Assembly (NCBI RefSeq): GCF_000422445.1
Contig: NZ_AULU01000011.1
Location: 1-64,000, forward strand
DNA from: Paenibacillus assamensis DSM 18201
GTDB lineage: Bacteria; Bacillota; Bacilli; Paenibacillales; Paenibacillaceae
Length of the DNA: 64,000 bases
Direction: 5' to 3'
Below, piece after piece: positions 54,360-61,881 of the stretch. The stretch's first letter is position 1. Each line of letters opens with the position of its first letter. The notes under the pieces are model-generated. The model was not told the DNA's origin. It saw only the letters and a program-made list of their open reading frames with translations, and ran no database searches. Position numbers and translations under genes: made by a program.

Positions 54360-55730
54360 TCAAAATCCTGACAAGTAGCGTGCGTACTCTACTACTTTTC
54401 GGACAGACGGCCGTATCTTGTTCTCTTGCAGCGGGGTGTTGTCATTTTTGGAAGGCTTGGAATTGACCTCAATAAGCCACACCTTGCCAGAAGTGTCTAC
54501 AGCAAGGTCAATGCCTAATTCACCAAAGTGAGCGGGAATGTGCATATCGATACCTTGTGCGATTTCCAAAGAGGCATTTTTGAGCCGGAGATATACATCT
54601 GTTCGGGAATTGGGAGCAAGGTTGGACTTCGTAACGGCATCTTTTACGGTAGATAGAGTGCCGCCGCGTGCAAGATTGGATACAAAATGCTGAGTACCGG
54701 CTGTGCGGGCAACGATGGAGGTGATGGACCACTCATTGGTCGCATTTTTTTGAACAAGTGCTCGAAAATCAACAGGTCGGCCTTCATTTTCCATAAGCTG
54801 CAACCCTTGTTGAATTTGATAGCGATTTGTTTTCATCTTGCCTGTTAAACTTGAGAACAATTTGAGAAGGCTGGGGAAATGCTGCTTCCTCGTCCCGTTA
54901 ACCGTAGAGTACATGGCATAAAAGGTATTGTCCTCTGAACGAGAAATTCTGACAATTCCTTTGCCCAAACTGCCGCGGGCGGGCTTGAGAAATACTTGGG
55001 AATGACGATTGCACATTGTTTTCAAGGTATTGAAGGATTTAAGGAGGTACGATTCAGGCAAGTATTTGGCGACATTTAGATCATGTTTTAAGGCATCGAA
55101 CACTTCGGTCTTATCAAGGAACTTTTCGTTGAAAATGCTGGATTGGTAACGTAGTTTTACTTCTTTCATGAAATGCTGTACGCTAGGTTTGTTCTCTGTC
55201 TTGCGCGAAGTGAGTCGATTGTTGACGATGTTCGGAATGGGCATTTCGGTTTTTATCCAATTCCCGCTGCGGTGAACCCATGCTGTTATACTGTTTACAT
55301 GATCCTGAATATGGTCCGGTGTAAAAAAACACACGAAGGCTCCTTGATCTTGACTAGCTTCTACAAGTTCTGTACAGAACGTTGTAATTTGTCCGAATGG
55401 TTTGTCTGGTGCATCTGGTCGATCGCGGCTTATCAAGATGCCAATCAGTGGGCCTAGGTTAAGTGTTCGCTCCTGTGGCTTATACATCGTGCGCAGCTTA
55501 ATGCCCGAATGCATCCCCATTTTTATAGCTAGCTGCTGGCTAATTCGTATTCCATCGAAGTGGGGAATGGGAGTGACCGAAATGGGTAGTTTAAGCGAGC
55601 CAAAGCGAAGGTTGATTGGCTGTTTAACGGGGATTTTCCATTTCTTCACGTAAGCGTCACCGAGCATTATCGTCTGTTCTCGCATAAGTCCTGGACTCAT
55701 AACTTGGAGCGTTAGTTTCAACTTAGACAT
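54360..55730 (-). CDS. YheC/YheD-family ATP-grasp spore coat-type protein, copy 1 (long form, YheD-like)
   Basis: This 456-residue long form is the first gene of the five-gene operon. The N-terminal extra domain (about 1-92) contains AYVKKWKIPVKQPINLRFG and leads to LGPLIGILISRDRPDAPDKPFGQ. The ATP-grasp core has LKPARGSLGKGIVRI, YQIQQGLQL, DFRALVQK and IDLAVDTSGKVWLIEVNSKPSKN. ATG 55730 has AAGGAG 7 bp upstream. Family members are made in the mother cell and found on the B. subtilis spore; enzyme activity has not been shown as far as I know. It is divergent from yheB, as part of a conserved yhe neighbourhood. Confidence 0.9.
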   Translation of the reverse strand: MSKLKLTLQVMSPGLMREQTIMLGDAYVKKWKIPVKQPINLRFGSLKLPISVTPIPHFDGIRISQQLAIKMGMHSGIKLRTMYKPQERTLNLGPLIGILISRDRPDAPDKPFGQITTFCTELVEASQDQGAFVCFFTPDHIQDHVNSITAWVHRSGNWIKTEMPIPNIVNNRLTSRKTENKPSVQHFMKEVKLRYQSSIFNEKFLDKTEVFDALKHDLNVAKYLPESYLLKSFNTLKTMCNRHSQVFLKPARGSLGKGIVRISRSEDNTFYAMYSTVNGTRKQHFPSLLKLFSSLTGKMKTNRYQIQQGLQLMENEGRPVDFRALVQKNATNEWSITSIVARTAGTQHFVSNLARGGTLSTVKDAVTKSNLAPNSRTDVYLRLKNASLEIAQGIDMHIPAHFGELGIDLAVDTSGKVWLIEVNSKPSKNDNTPLQENKIRPSVRKVVEYARYLSGF

Positions 55731-55874
55731 AAAGGATCTCCTTCCAACAACAGATGCCGTATGAGTGTGGTAAGCGCTCCATGCGCATACAGGTGAACCG
55801 CAAATGTTAATGTATCATATGAGGACATATTATCCTTGGTGATTGACCTATTTTGTAAAAAGGAGTGACTTTTC

Positions 55875-57053
55875 TTGTCAGCGTGGGTATTAATTATTTT
55901 TAGCATTGCGGTAGCGGCTATTGTTGGCGGTGTTACTAATCACTTTGCCATCAAAATGTTATTTCATCCGCGGCGCCCAATCTACATAGGTTCTTGGAAA
56001 TTGCCCTTCACACCAGGTTTAATTCCGAAGCGCAAACAAGATATCGCAGAATCGTTAGGGGAAGTAGTGGCACAGTACTTAGTAACATCAGACGGGCTTC
56101 GTTCTGTTTTAGAGAAGCCTGGTTTGCAGCAGCAGCTGACACAGACCTTGACTGCAAGCATAGACCGATTGGCGTCTAATCCGAAGACGTTGATGGAATG
56201 GATCCATCCAGATGCAGGAGAAGAAGAGCGCACCGTACTCCTACAGGAATGGGAGCAGAAGCTGCGAATGATCACGCAACAAGGTGTTGCGCATTTGTGG
56301 CAATCAGAGCGGTGGAGTGAACGCTCGCTCCATGAACTTTTGCCAGGTTTGCAGTCTGAAGTGCGCACGCGCGCAGCTGATAAGGCTGCCCAAGCATTGC
56401 TAAATGCGGTAGGAAGCCAAATTCAGTCATTCGAAGGGCAGCGTATGCTGGCAAACATGTTAAGCAAAGTGATGGATCGTTCGCAAGGATTTTTTGGGAC
56501 GATGGCTGCCATATTTGTGGATGAAGACAAGCTGGTAAGCCGGATGATTCCTATATTGGCTGAACAGCTCAAGTCGTCTGATGTTCGGCGTACTGTAGCG
56601 CGAATCGTGGAACGAAAGCTTGAGGAGTGGATGGTCAAAACTCCAGCTGAACTCGTGCATGAGCTTAGTGGTCAAACGGACATGGATAAGCCTGAGTTGT
56701 GGGTGGTGGAGCGTTTGAACGATGTAATTCCTTTTGCTCATCTAACTCAGCGACTAGCGGACATGCGTCCAGCAGATTGGGTACAGGGATATCGGCAAGT
56801 TTGGGAACCGTTCATACCACGAATCGTTCAGTTTGGCGTGAATAAGCTAGATCAGCACTTAGATCAGCTTGTGAAAAGCATCGGTTTGGAAGAAGTGGTG
56901 CGCGCCCAAGTCGAAAAATTCCCGATTGAACGTTTGGAGCAAATTATACTTAGTGTATCAGGTAAAGAATTTCGAGCGATTACATGGTTGGGCGTATTGT
57001 TGGGTGGTATTATCGGCGGTGTGCAAGCTTTCATTCTGCTCACGATCGGTTAA
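55875..57053 (+). CDS. yheB: YheB (DUF445 membrane protein)
   Basis: This 392-residue DUF445 protein has hydrophobic segments at both ends (about 3-24 and 370-391) around a large, helical soluble part. The N-terminal signature is GGVTNHFAIKMLFHPRRPIYIGSWKLPFTPGLIPKRKQDIAESLGEVV. The role is unknown. It starts at TTG 55875, after AAAGGAG at 9 bp; no ATG fits. In B. subtilis yheB stands next to yheC, and here it is divergent from the YheC/D set and followed by yheA. Confidence 0.9.
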   Translation: MSAWVLIIFSIAVAAIVGGVTNHFAIKMLFHPRRPIYIGSWKLPFTPGLIPKRKQDIAESLGEVVAQYLVTSDGLRSVLEKPGLQQQLTQTLTASIDRLASNPKTLMEWIHPDAGEEERTVLLQEWEQKLRMITQQGVAHLWQSERWSERSLHELLPGLQSEVRTRAADKAAQALLNAVGSQIQSFEGQRMLANMLSKVMDRSQGFFGTMAAIFVDEDKLVSRMIPILAEQLKSSDVRRTVARIVERKLEEWMVKTPAELVHELSGQTDMDKPELWVVERLNDVIPFAHLTQRLADMRPADWVQGYRQVWEPFIPRIVQFGVNKLDQHLDQLVKSIGLEEVVRAQVEKFPIERLEQIILSVSGKEFRAITWLGVLLGGIIGGVQAFILLTIG

Positions 57054-57214
57054 TCTAGATTGCTCAAGTTCGACAGACGCCTTGTAATCCAGTAATATTA
57101 AAAGATGCAAGCTAAAGGAATGCAGCTCATGTATACTGCTCTTAGGTTTATAGATGCAGAATGCGATACAACGATGTCGTACATGAGCGTACAGAGAGGA
57201 ATGTTTCAAAGACT

Positions 57215-57565
57215 ATGACAAATGTATATGACAAAGCCCATGATTTGGCGCGGGCTCTTCAGCAATCTGAGGAGGCTGCTGCTGTTGATACAGCGATGAA
57301 GGCAATTGCTGCTGAACCAGAAACGAAGCAGATGTTTGATAATTTCCGCAAGCGTCAAGCTGAAATGCAACAGCAAATGATGACTGGTGAAATGCCTAAT
57401 CCAGAAGAGATGGAAGAAATGGAGAAGTTGTTCCAAGTTATCAGCATGAACCCAAACATTACTGCATTGTTCGAAGCAGAGCGTCAACTTGCACTCGTTA
57501 TTCAAGACGTGAATAAAATTGTAACCGATTCTTTGAGCTTTTTGTATCAATCTGAACAAGGCTAA
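57215..57565 (+). CDS. yheA: YheA (YlbF/YmcA family)
   Basis: This 116-residue, all-helical protein of the YlbF/YmcA superfamily has VYDKAHDLARALQQSEE at the N-terminus, MFDNFRKRQAEMQQQMMTGE in the middle and ALFEAERQLALVIQDVNKIV at the C-terminus. YlbF and YmcA act with YaaT in RNA processing and Spo0A activation; YheA's own role is not settled. ATG 57215 gives the family length; its ribosome site is weak (GAGAGGAATG about 14 bp upstream). Confidence 0.88.
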   Translation: MTNVYDKAHDLARALQQSEEAAAVDTAMKAIAAEPETKQMFDNFRKRQAEMQQQMMTGEMPNPEEMEEMEKLFQVISMNPNITALFEAERQLALVIQDVNKIVTDSLSFLYQSEQG

Positions 57566-57763
57566 GGAAACGGATCGTGATAACAGTTCCCTACTCTATA
57601 AGTCGAGAGAAGCTGAGGCTTGCTTGTTCGCTTATTACGGAGTGAGGGAGCTGTTTTCTTTTGTACCGATCACATCTGGCATATCGGTCATAGCATGAAA
57701 CTTGTCCGCATAAGATGATAGAGAAGCGGCAGCTTCACTATGAACGATGAGGGATGTGAGTCT

Positions 57764-58072
57764 ATGAACGAGACGCCGATAACCCGTAGAAGCAGACGCA
57801 GTAGAGGATCTTGGATGTCGGTAATATCGATTGCGGCGGTCATGATCATGTTGTTTATTGCATTGCCTACGATTCCTTTTCGGGAAGGCTGGTCGATGGC
57901 TGTCGTCTTCGGCAGTGTTTGGTCATTGTTCGCTTTGTTGATTGTCGGAGCGCATTTATATCGTTTGCTTCGTGTTGATGAAGAAAAAGAGAATCGGATG
58001 CGGCAAGTGCGGGCGGAGCGTTATCGTCAAGTAGAACGGCGTATCGTTCGTATGTCAGAACGAATGAAATAA
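57764..58072 (+). CDS. small membrane protein of unknown function
   Basis: This 102-residue protein has a basic N-terminus (RRSRRSRGSW) and two hydrophobic segments (about 18-38 and 48-68). A charged C-terminal helix follows, rich in Arg and Glu (DEEKENRMRQVRAERYRQVERR). Start ATG 57764 follows AGGGATG. I do not recognise the family. It lies between yheA and ytoI with no clear operon partner. Confidence 0.6.
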   Translation: MNETPITRRSRRSRGSWMSVISIAAVMIMLFIALPTIPFREGWSMAVVFGSVWSLFALLIVGAHLYRLLRVDEEKENRMRQVRAERYRQVERRIVRMSERMK

Positions 58073-58195
58073 ATGATTGTGTAATTTAATAGGTTGTAGC
58101 ATGTAGAGCCGAAGCGGGTGTATGCCAGTGTTCGGTTCTTTGTGTTAGCTGCATTGAAAATGGCGTACATGGATTTCTATGAGCATCTGAATAGA

Positions 58196-58223
58196 TTGAC
58201 ATTATATTTGTCTAGGTTATCTT
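58196..58223 (+). promoter_or_regulatory. candidate ytoI promoter
   Basis: TTGACA (58196-58201), a 16-bp spacer and TATCTT (58218-58223), about 60 bp before ytoI. The -35 is perfect and the -10 matches at four of six positions. Confidence 0.4.
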
Positions 58224-58281
58224 TACTGTGTTACACTAACATAACAGATTAATACAGTTCGGGAAGGTTGGGTGTAACAGA

Positions 58282-59616
58282 ATGGACGTTCATGATGCGA
58301 CCGTAACGAAGCACGAACAACTGCTTCACCATATTGAAGGGCTCAAACCGGGTACTAAAATTTCTGTTCGTAAATTGGCCAAAGAGCTGGGCGTGAGTGA
58401 AGGGACGGCGTATCGCGCAGTAAAAGAGGCTGAAAATGTCGGCCTTGTTGTGACAAAAGAGCGTATCGGAACGGTGCGTGTAGAGAAGAAGCCGCGTAAC
58501 CTTTCGGAACAGCTTACCTTTGCAGAGGTTGTAGAGATTGTGGAAGGTCATGTGCTGGGCGGAGCACAGGGATTGAACAAAACACTTAATAAATATGCGA
58601 TCGGAGCGATGAAGCTCGATGCGATGCTTCGATACATAGATGCTGGCAGCTTACTTATCGTTGGTAATCGAGAAAATGCACATAAAAGCGCGTTGCAGCA
58701 TGGTGCGGGCGTTCTCATCACAGGCGGTTTTACAACAAGTCGTGAAGTAAAGCTGCTCGCCGATTCATTGGACTTGCCTATTATTAGTTCTAAGTATGAT
58801 ACATTTACAGTAGCATCCATGATCAACAGAGCATTGTTCGACCGCTTAATCAAAAAGAAGATACTGCTTGTCGAGGATATCGTGGGCTCTAAGCTAGCTG
58901 TTTCTGTGCTAAGGCCATCCAGCACGGTCCGTCAGTTCGAAGAGTTAAGAGAGGTTACGGGCTATAATCGATTTCCGATCATAGATGAGTGGAACCGAGT
59001 GGCTGGTATGATTACGATTAAGGATATAGAATATGCGGATAAAGATCAGCCTATCGACAAACTGTACACAAGAAACCCAATAACCGTTACGATGAATACT
59101 ACGCTTGCTTCGGCAGCGCACACCATGGTGTGGGAAGGAATAGAGCTGCTGCCTGTTATTGACCGCAGTCGCAAGCTGTTGGCTGTCATTACGAGACAGG
59201 ATGTCCTTCATGCGATGCGGGATGTTCCGAATGAGCCTCAGTTAGGAGAAACGTTCGACGATTTGATTTGGAACGGTTTTAACGAGATGAGGGATGAGGA
59301 AGGACGTATTTACTTTCAGGGGGTTATCACACCTCAGATGGTGAATAGCTTCGGTGTTGTATCGGAAGGAATTATTACCTCTTTGCTTACAAATGGGGCT
59401 CTCCGTGCAGCTAAGGACGCGAGACAGCATGATCACATTATGGAAAATATGACGACTTATTTCGTTCGTCCCGTTCAAATTGAAGACATCGTAAGGCTTG
59501 TGCCTAGGTTTATTGAGATGGGTCGCAAAGTTTGCAAATTGGAAATCGAAATGAAAAAAGGCGATCAGCTTGTAGCTAAAGTGATGATGACGGTTCAGTC
59601 GATTGACCATAATTAA
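58282..59616 (+). CDS. ytoI: YtoI (HTH-DRTGG-CBS-hotdog regulator-like protein)
   Basis: This 444-residue multidomain protein has an N-terminal winged HTH (about 18-62, ISVRKLAKELGVSEGTAYRAVKEAENVG). A DRTGG domain follows (about 75-185, VLITGGFTTSREVKLLADSLDLPIISS). Two CBS repeats come next (about 195-310) and a C-terminal hotdog/thioesterase-like domain (about 325-440, FQGVITPQMVNSFGVVSEG). The CBS pair suggests adenine-nucleotide sensing. The target genes are unknown. ATG 58282 has GGGAAGGTTG upstream. ytoI-ytpI-ytrI-ytrH-dnaE neighbourhood is shared with B. subtilis. Confidence 0.92.
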   Translation: MDVHDATVTKHEQLLHHIEGLKPGTKISVRKLAKELGVSEGTAYRAVKEAENVGLVVTKERIGTVRVEKKPRNLSEQLTFAEVVEIVEGHVLGGAQGLNKTLNKYAIGAMKLDAMLRYIDAGSLLIVGNRENAHKSALQHGAGVLITGGFTTSREVKLLADSLDLPIISSKYDTFTVASMINRALFDRLIKKKILLVEDIVGSKLAVSVLRPSSTVRQFEELREVTGYNRFPIIDEWNRVAGMITIKDIEYADKDQPIDKLYTRNPITVTMNTTLASAAHTMVWEGIELLPVIDRSRKLLAVITRQDVLHAMRDVPNEPQLGETFDDLIWNGFNEMRDEEGRIYFQGVITPQMVNSFGVVSEGIITSLLTNGALRAAKDARQHDHIMENMTTYFVRPVQIEDIVRLVPRFIEMGRKVCKLEIEMKKGDQLVAKVMMTVQSIDHN

Positions 59617-59618
59617 TA

Positions 59619-59653
59619 GAAGCCCTCTATTCCGTTGTTGAATAGGGGGCTTC
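59619..59653. terminator. terminator hairpin after ytoI
   Basis: GAAGCCCTCTATTC pairs with GAATAGGGGGCTTC (one mismatch) around a 7-nt loop. It sits between convergent ytoI and the nitroreductase gene. Confidence 0.75.
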
Positions 59654-59674
59654 GCATGTTATGCGGCGATAGGC

Positions 59675-60301
59675 TTAGAGCGAATTGTACGTAACATATT
59701 CACCAGTTGGCTTACGGTAGCCGCGCGGACGACGGCTTTTTTTGTCCTCTTTGCCGATTGCGATCAGCATAACAGGTACTAGATTTTCAGGGATATTGAA
59801 GTCACGAATGATAGCTTCTGGGTCAAATCCACTCATCGGGCATGTATCCCAACCTTTGTCTTTTGCAATTAACATAAACTGCATTGCAGACAAACTGGCA
59901 TTACGAATCGCTTCATCGCGCTTGAACGCATCGCCACGCTGTTCATAGAAATTAATCGTATCTGAGACGGTCATATCAAATTCCTGCTGATTTAGCATGC
60001 CTAGGTGAAGCATCCCTTCGTAGATTCGTGCTGCATCATGATGTGCTTCCTTATTCCCTAAGACAATGATAGCAGCAGAAGCTGATTTGATTTTGTATTG
60101 TCTAAATGCGGCCTCATAGACAAGTTCCTTTTTATCGCTATCATGCACGACTAAATATTGAGTATGCTGCAAATTGAAGCAAGAAGGTGCGTATTTAACT
60201 AGCGAGAACAATTCATCAAGTTCAGACTCGTTAATTTTGACATCGGGGAGAAACTTATTCGCTGATCGACGTGAGGTTACAACTTCCTCGAAAGTATTCA
60301 T
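59675..60301 (-). CDS. nitroreductase family protein
   Basis: This 208-residue FMN-dependent nitroreductase-fold protein has the N-terminal FMN loop SRRSANKF, VKYAPSCFNLQHTQYLVV, and ASLSAMQFMLIAKDKGWDTCPMSGFD. The C-terminal MLIAIGKEDKKSRRPRGYRKP holds the flavin phosphate contact. It reduces nitro compounds or quinones with NAD(P)H in the cytosol; the native substrate is unknown. ATG 60301 has AAGGAG upstream. A -10-like TATAAT and a TTTGTGA direct repeat (60348-60362) lie upstream. It is monocistronic. Confidence 0.92.
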   Translation of the reverse strand: MNTFEEVVTSRRSANKFLPDVKINESELDELFSLVKYAPSCFNLQHTQYLVVHDSDKKELVYEAAFRQYKIKSASAAIIVLGNKEAHHDAARIYEGMLHLGMLNQQEFDMTVSDTINFYEQRGDAFKRDEAIRNASLSAMQFMLIAKDKGWDTCPMSGFDPEAIIRDFNIPENLVPVMLIAIGKEDKKSRRPRGYRKPTGEYVTYNSL

Positions 60302-60410
60302 GAGGCATGCTCCTTTTTATGTATGTTCAATAATTAATATAATTATATCACAAACTCACAAAAAGTAAGTGAAAAATTTTATAACGATTTTATGAAATAT
60401 TAAAATATGA

Positions 60411-60438
60411 AAAAACCGTTAAGGGCAGCTTAACGGTC
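60411..60438 (-). terminator. rho-independent terminator after ytpI
   Basis: On the minus strand ACCGTTAAG and CTTAACGGT form a 9-bp stem with a 5-nt loop followed by TTTTTT. It is 41 bp after the ytpI stop. Confidence 0.85.
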
Positions 60439-60478
60439 TGTAAATAAACGATACATGATTACATTGGCAGATTGGATT

Positions 60479-60775
60479 CTAGTGTTGCAGTCGGGCAAAG
60501 TAACTGTGATTGCGCAGTCCTGCTACCAGATTGAATACTCCTATTGCGAGGAGAATAGCACCGAACACGATTCGAAGTGTTCCTGTTGTTGGGAACATCG
60601 TCATCTGGATGATAGCAATAAATATAAGCATGAAACCCATGCAAATATTAGTACGAGCCGCGAAAAGTCCGCGTTTAACTTGGTCTTGAGATCGGCGGGA
60701 GCGAATGCTGTAAACAAGAGAAAGCAAAGATGTTGCACAAATAAGCACGAGTAAGGTAATTTGAATCGCGTACAT
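60479..60775 (-). CDS. ytpI: YtpI-like small membrane protein
   Basis: This 98-residue protein has three hydrophobic segments (about 3-22, 43-62 and 67-86). A basic loop RSRRSQDQVKRGLFAARTN lies between the first two and the tail is NHSYFARLQH. Length, topology and place between ytoI and ytrI fit YtpI; function is unknown. ATG 60775. Spacing to ytrI is 82 bp, so it may belong to the same transcript. Confidence 0.8.
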   Translation of the reverse strand: MYAIQITLLVLICATSLLSLVYSIRSRRSQDQVKRGLFAARTNICMGFMLIFIAIIQMTMFPTTGTLRIVFGAILLAIGVFNLVAGLRNHSYFARLQH

Positions 60776-60857
60776 CCTAGTAATACGCTCCTTCCAGCTA
60801 ATAGGTAATGCACTTATTTTACCATATGTTAGGTGTGAGCGATACAGTTCGACATGA

Positions 60858-61340
60858 TTAGCCTGGAGAGGGAAGCTCGGCCTTTACATCTACCCATACA
60901 TGCAGTACTCCTTCTGTGACCAGCATCGTTCGCAACGTAACGACATAGTTTTGATGATGCACATCTGTATACAGCTTCCGTGTCAGCAATCCCTCAATGA
61001 GCTTAACGTATTCGTCAATTTGATAGACGTTGCGTCCCTTCAATCCGTCCAAGTCTTTTAGTAGACGCTTGCGCAGTTCGGTTTCGTCAGAGGATGACAT
61101 TTTTTGATCAGCAGATTCATAGATGTGCATCGTAATGCTCTTGATTACGGTGGAGCGATTTTTATATTTCAATAAAGCCTCGGCTTCTGCTTTATAGTGA
61201 GCGAGGCGGTCTTGAAGGTCGAGATTGCGCATGATGAGTTCATCGATTTGATGTAAAAATATACTGTGGTATACCGCAGCACCTGTGATAGCACCTACAA
61301 TAAATACAGCTGCTCCTTGAAATAAACGCTGTAGTCGCAT
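60858..61340 (-). CDS. ytrI: sporulation membrane protein YtrI
   Basis: This 160-residue protein has one N-terminal transmembrane helix (about 9-28), a coiled-coil-like segment (HQIDELIMRNLDLQDRLAHYKAEAEAL) and a C-terminal extracytoplasmic-type domain. YtrI and YtrH of B. subtilis are mother-cell (sigma-E) membrane proteins needed for efficient sporulation. ATG 61340 has AGGGGGTG upstream; longer in-frame readings run into ytrH. It lies 5 bp after ytrH in one operon. Confidence 0.88.
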   Translation of the reverse strand: MRLQRLFQGAAVFIVGAITGAAVYHSIFLHQIDELIMRNLDLQDRLAHYKAEAEALLKYKNRSTVIKSITMHIYESADQKMSSSDETELRKRLLKDLDGLKGRNVYQIDEYVKLIEGLLTRKLYTDVHHQNYVVTLRTMLVTEGVLHVWVDVKAELPSPG

Positions 61341-61345
61341 GAGTC

Positions 61346-61672
61346 TCACCCCCTGGCCCTGCATATCCATTGGATGAGTTCGGTCCCCATATGTGCACCT
61401 AGGAAGGACACTAATATAAACATAAGTTGTTTGAATACAGGGTATAAATTCCCTACCCAAAAATTCGTTTCTATGACGCGGAGCGGATCGATAGTACCGC
61501 CAACAGCTGCGACGATCGCCCATATTTTCAAGTGCTCGCTAACTTGTCTCATCGTTTCGATGGGAGATTGTAGGGCAAGTACACTTGCGATGCCTGCTAA
61601 TAGGGACCCGCCTATGACAACACCTAGTGCAATACCAAAATCGATAATAGCTTTGGACATAAATGGACTCAT
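61346..61672 (-). CDS. ytrH: sporulation membrane protein YtrH
   Basis: This 108-residue membrane protein has three hydrophobic segments (about 8-33, 48-64 and 78-96). The conserved core is FGIALGVVIGGSLLAGIASVLALQSPIETM and ends VSFLGAHMGTELIQWI. It is needed with YtrI for normal sporulation in B. subtilis. ATG 61672 has AGAGGACG upstream. It is divergent from dnaE, as in B. subtilis. Confidence 0.9.
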   Translation of the reverse strand: MSPFMSKAIIDFGIALGVVIGGSLLAGIASVLALQSPIETMRQVSEHLKIWAIVAAVGGTIDPLRVIETNFWVGNLYPVFKQLMFILVSFLGAHMGTELIQWICRARG

Positions 61673-61881
61673 TTTGTAATCGTCCTCTCGAACGGATTGA
61701 AGGTTGAAATGATGTGCGTTATCCCAGTAGATAGGCGGACAACCTCTTACTACATATATAGAACTTTGGCGGGAAAATATGATACAATGAAGAACGAAAG
61801 TATGTTCGGTTGCACGTTGATGAAGTGAATGAAATCAACATATATAGATTGCATTTTTGAAATGAAATGGAGTGAAAAGGC

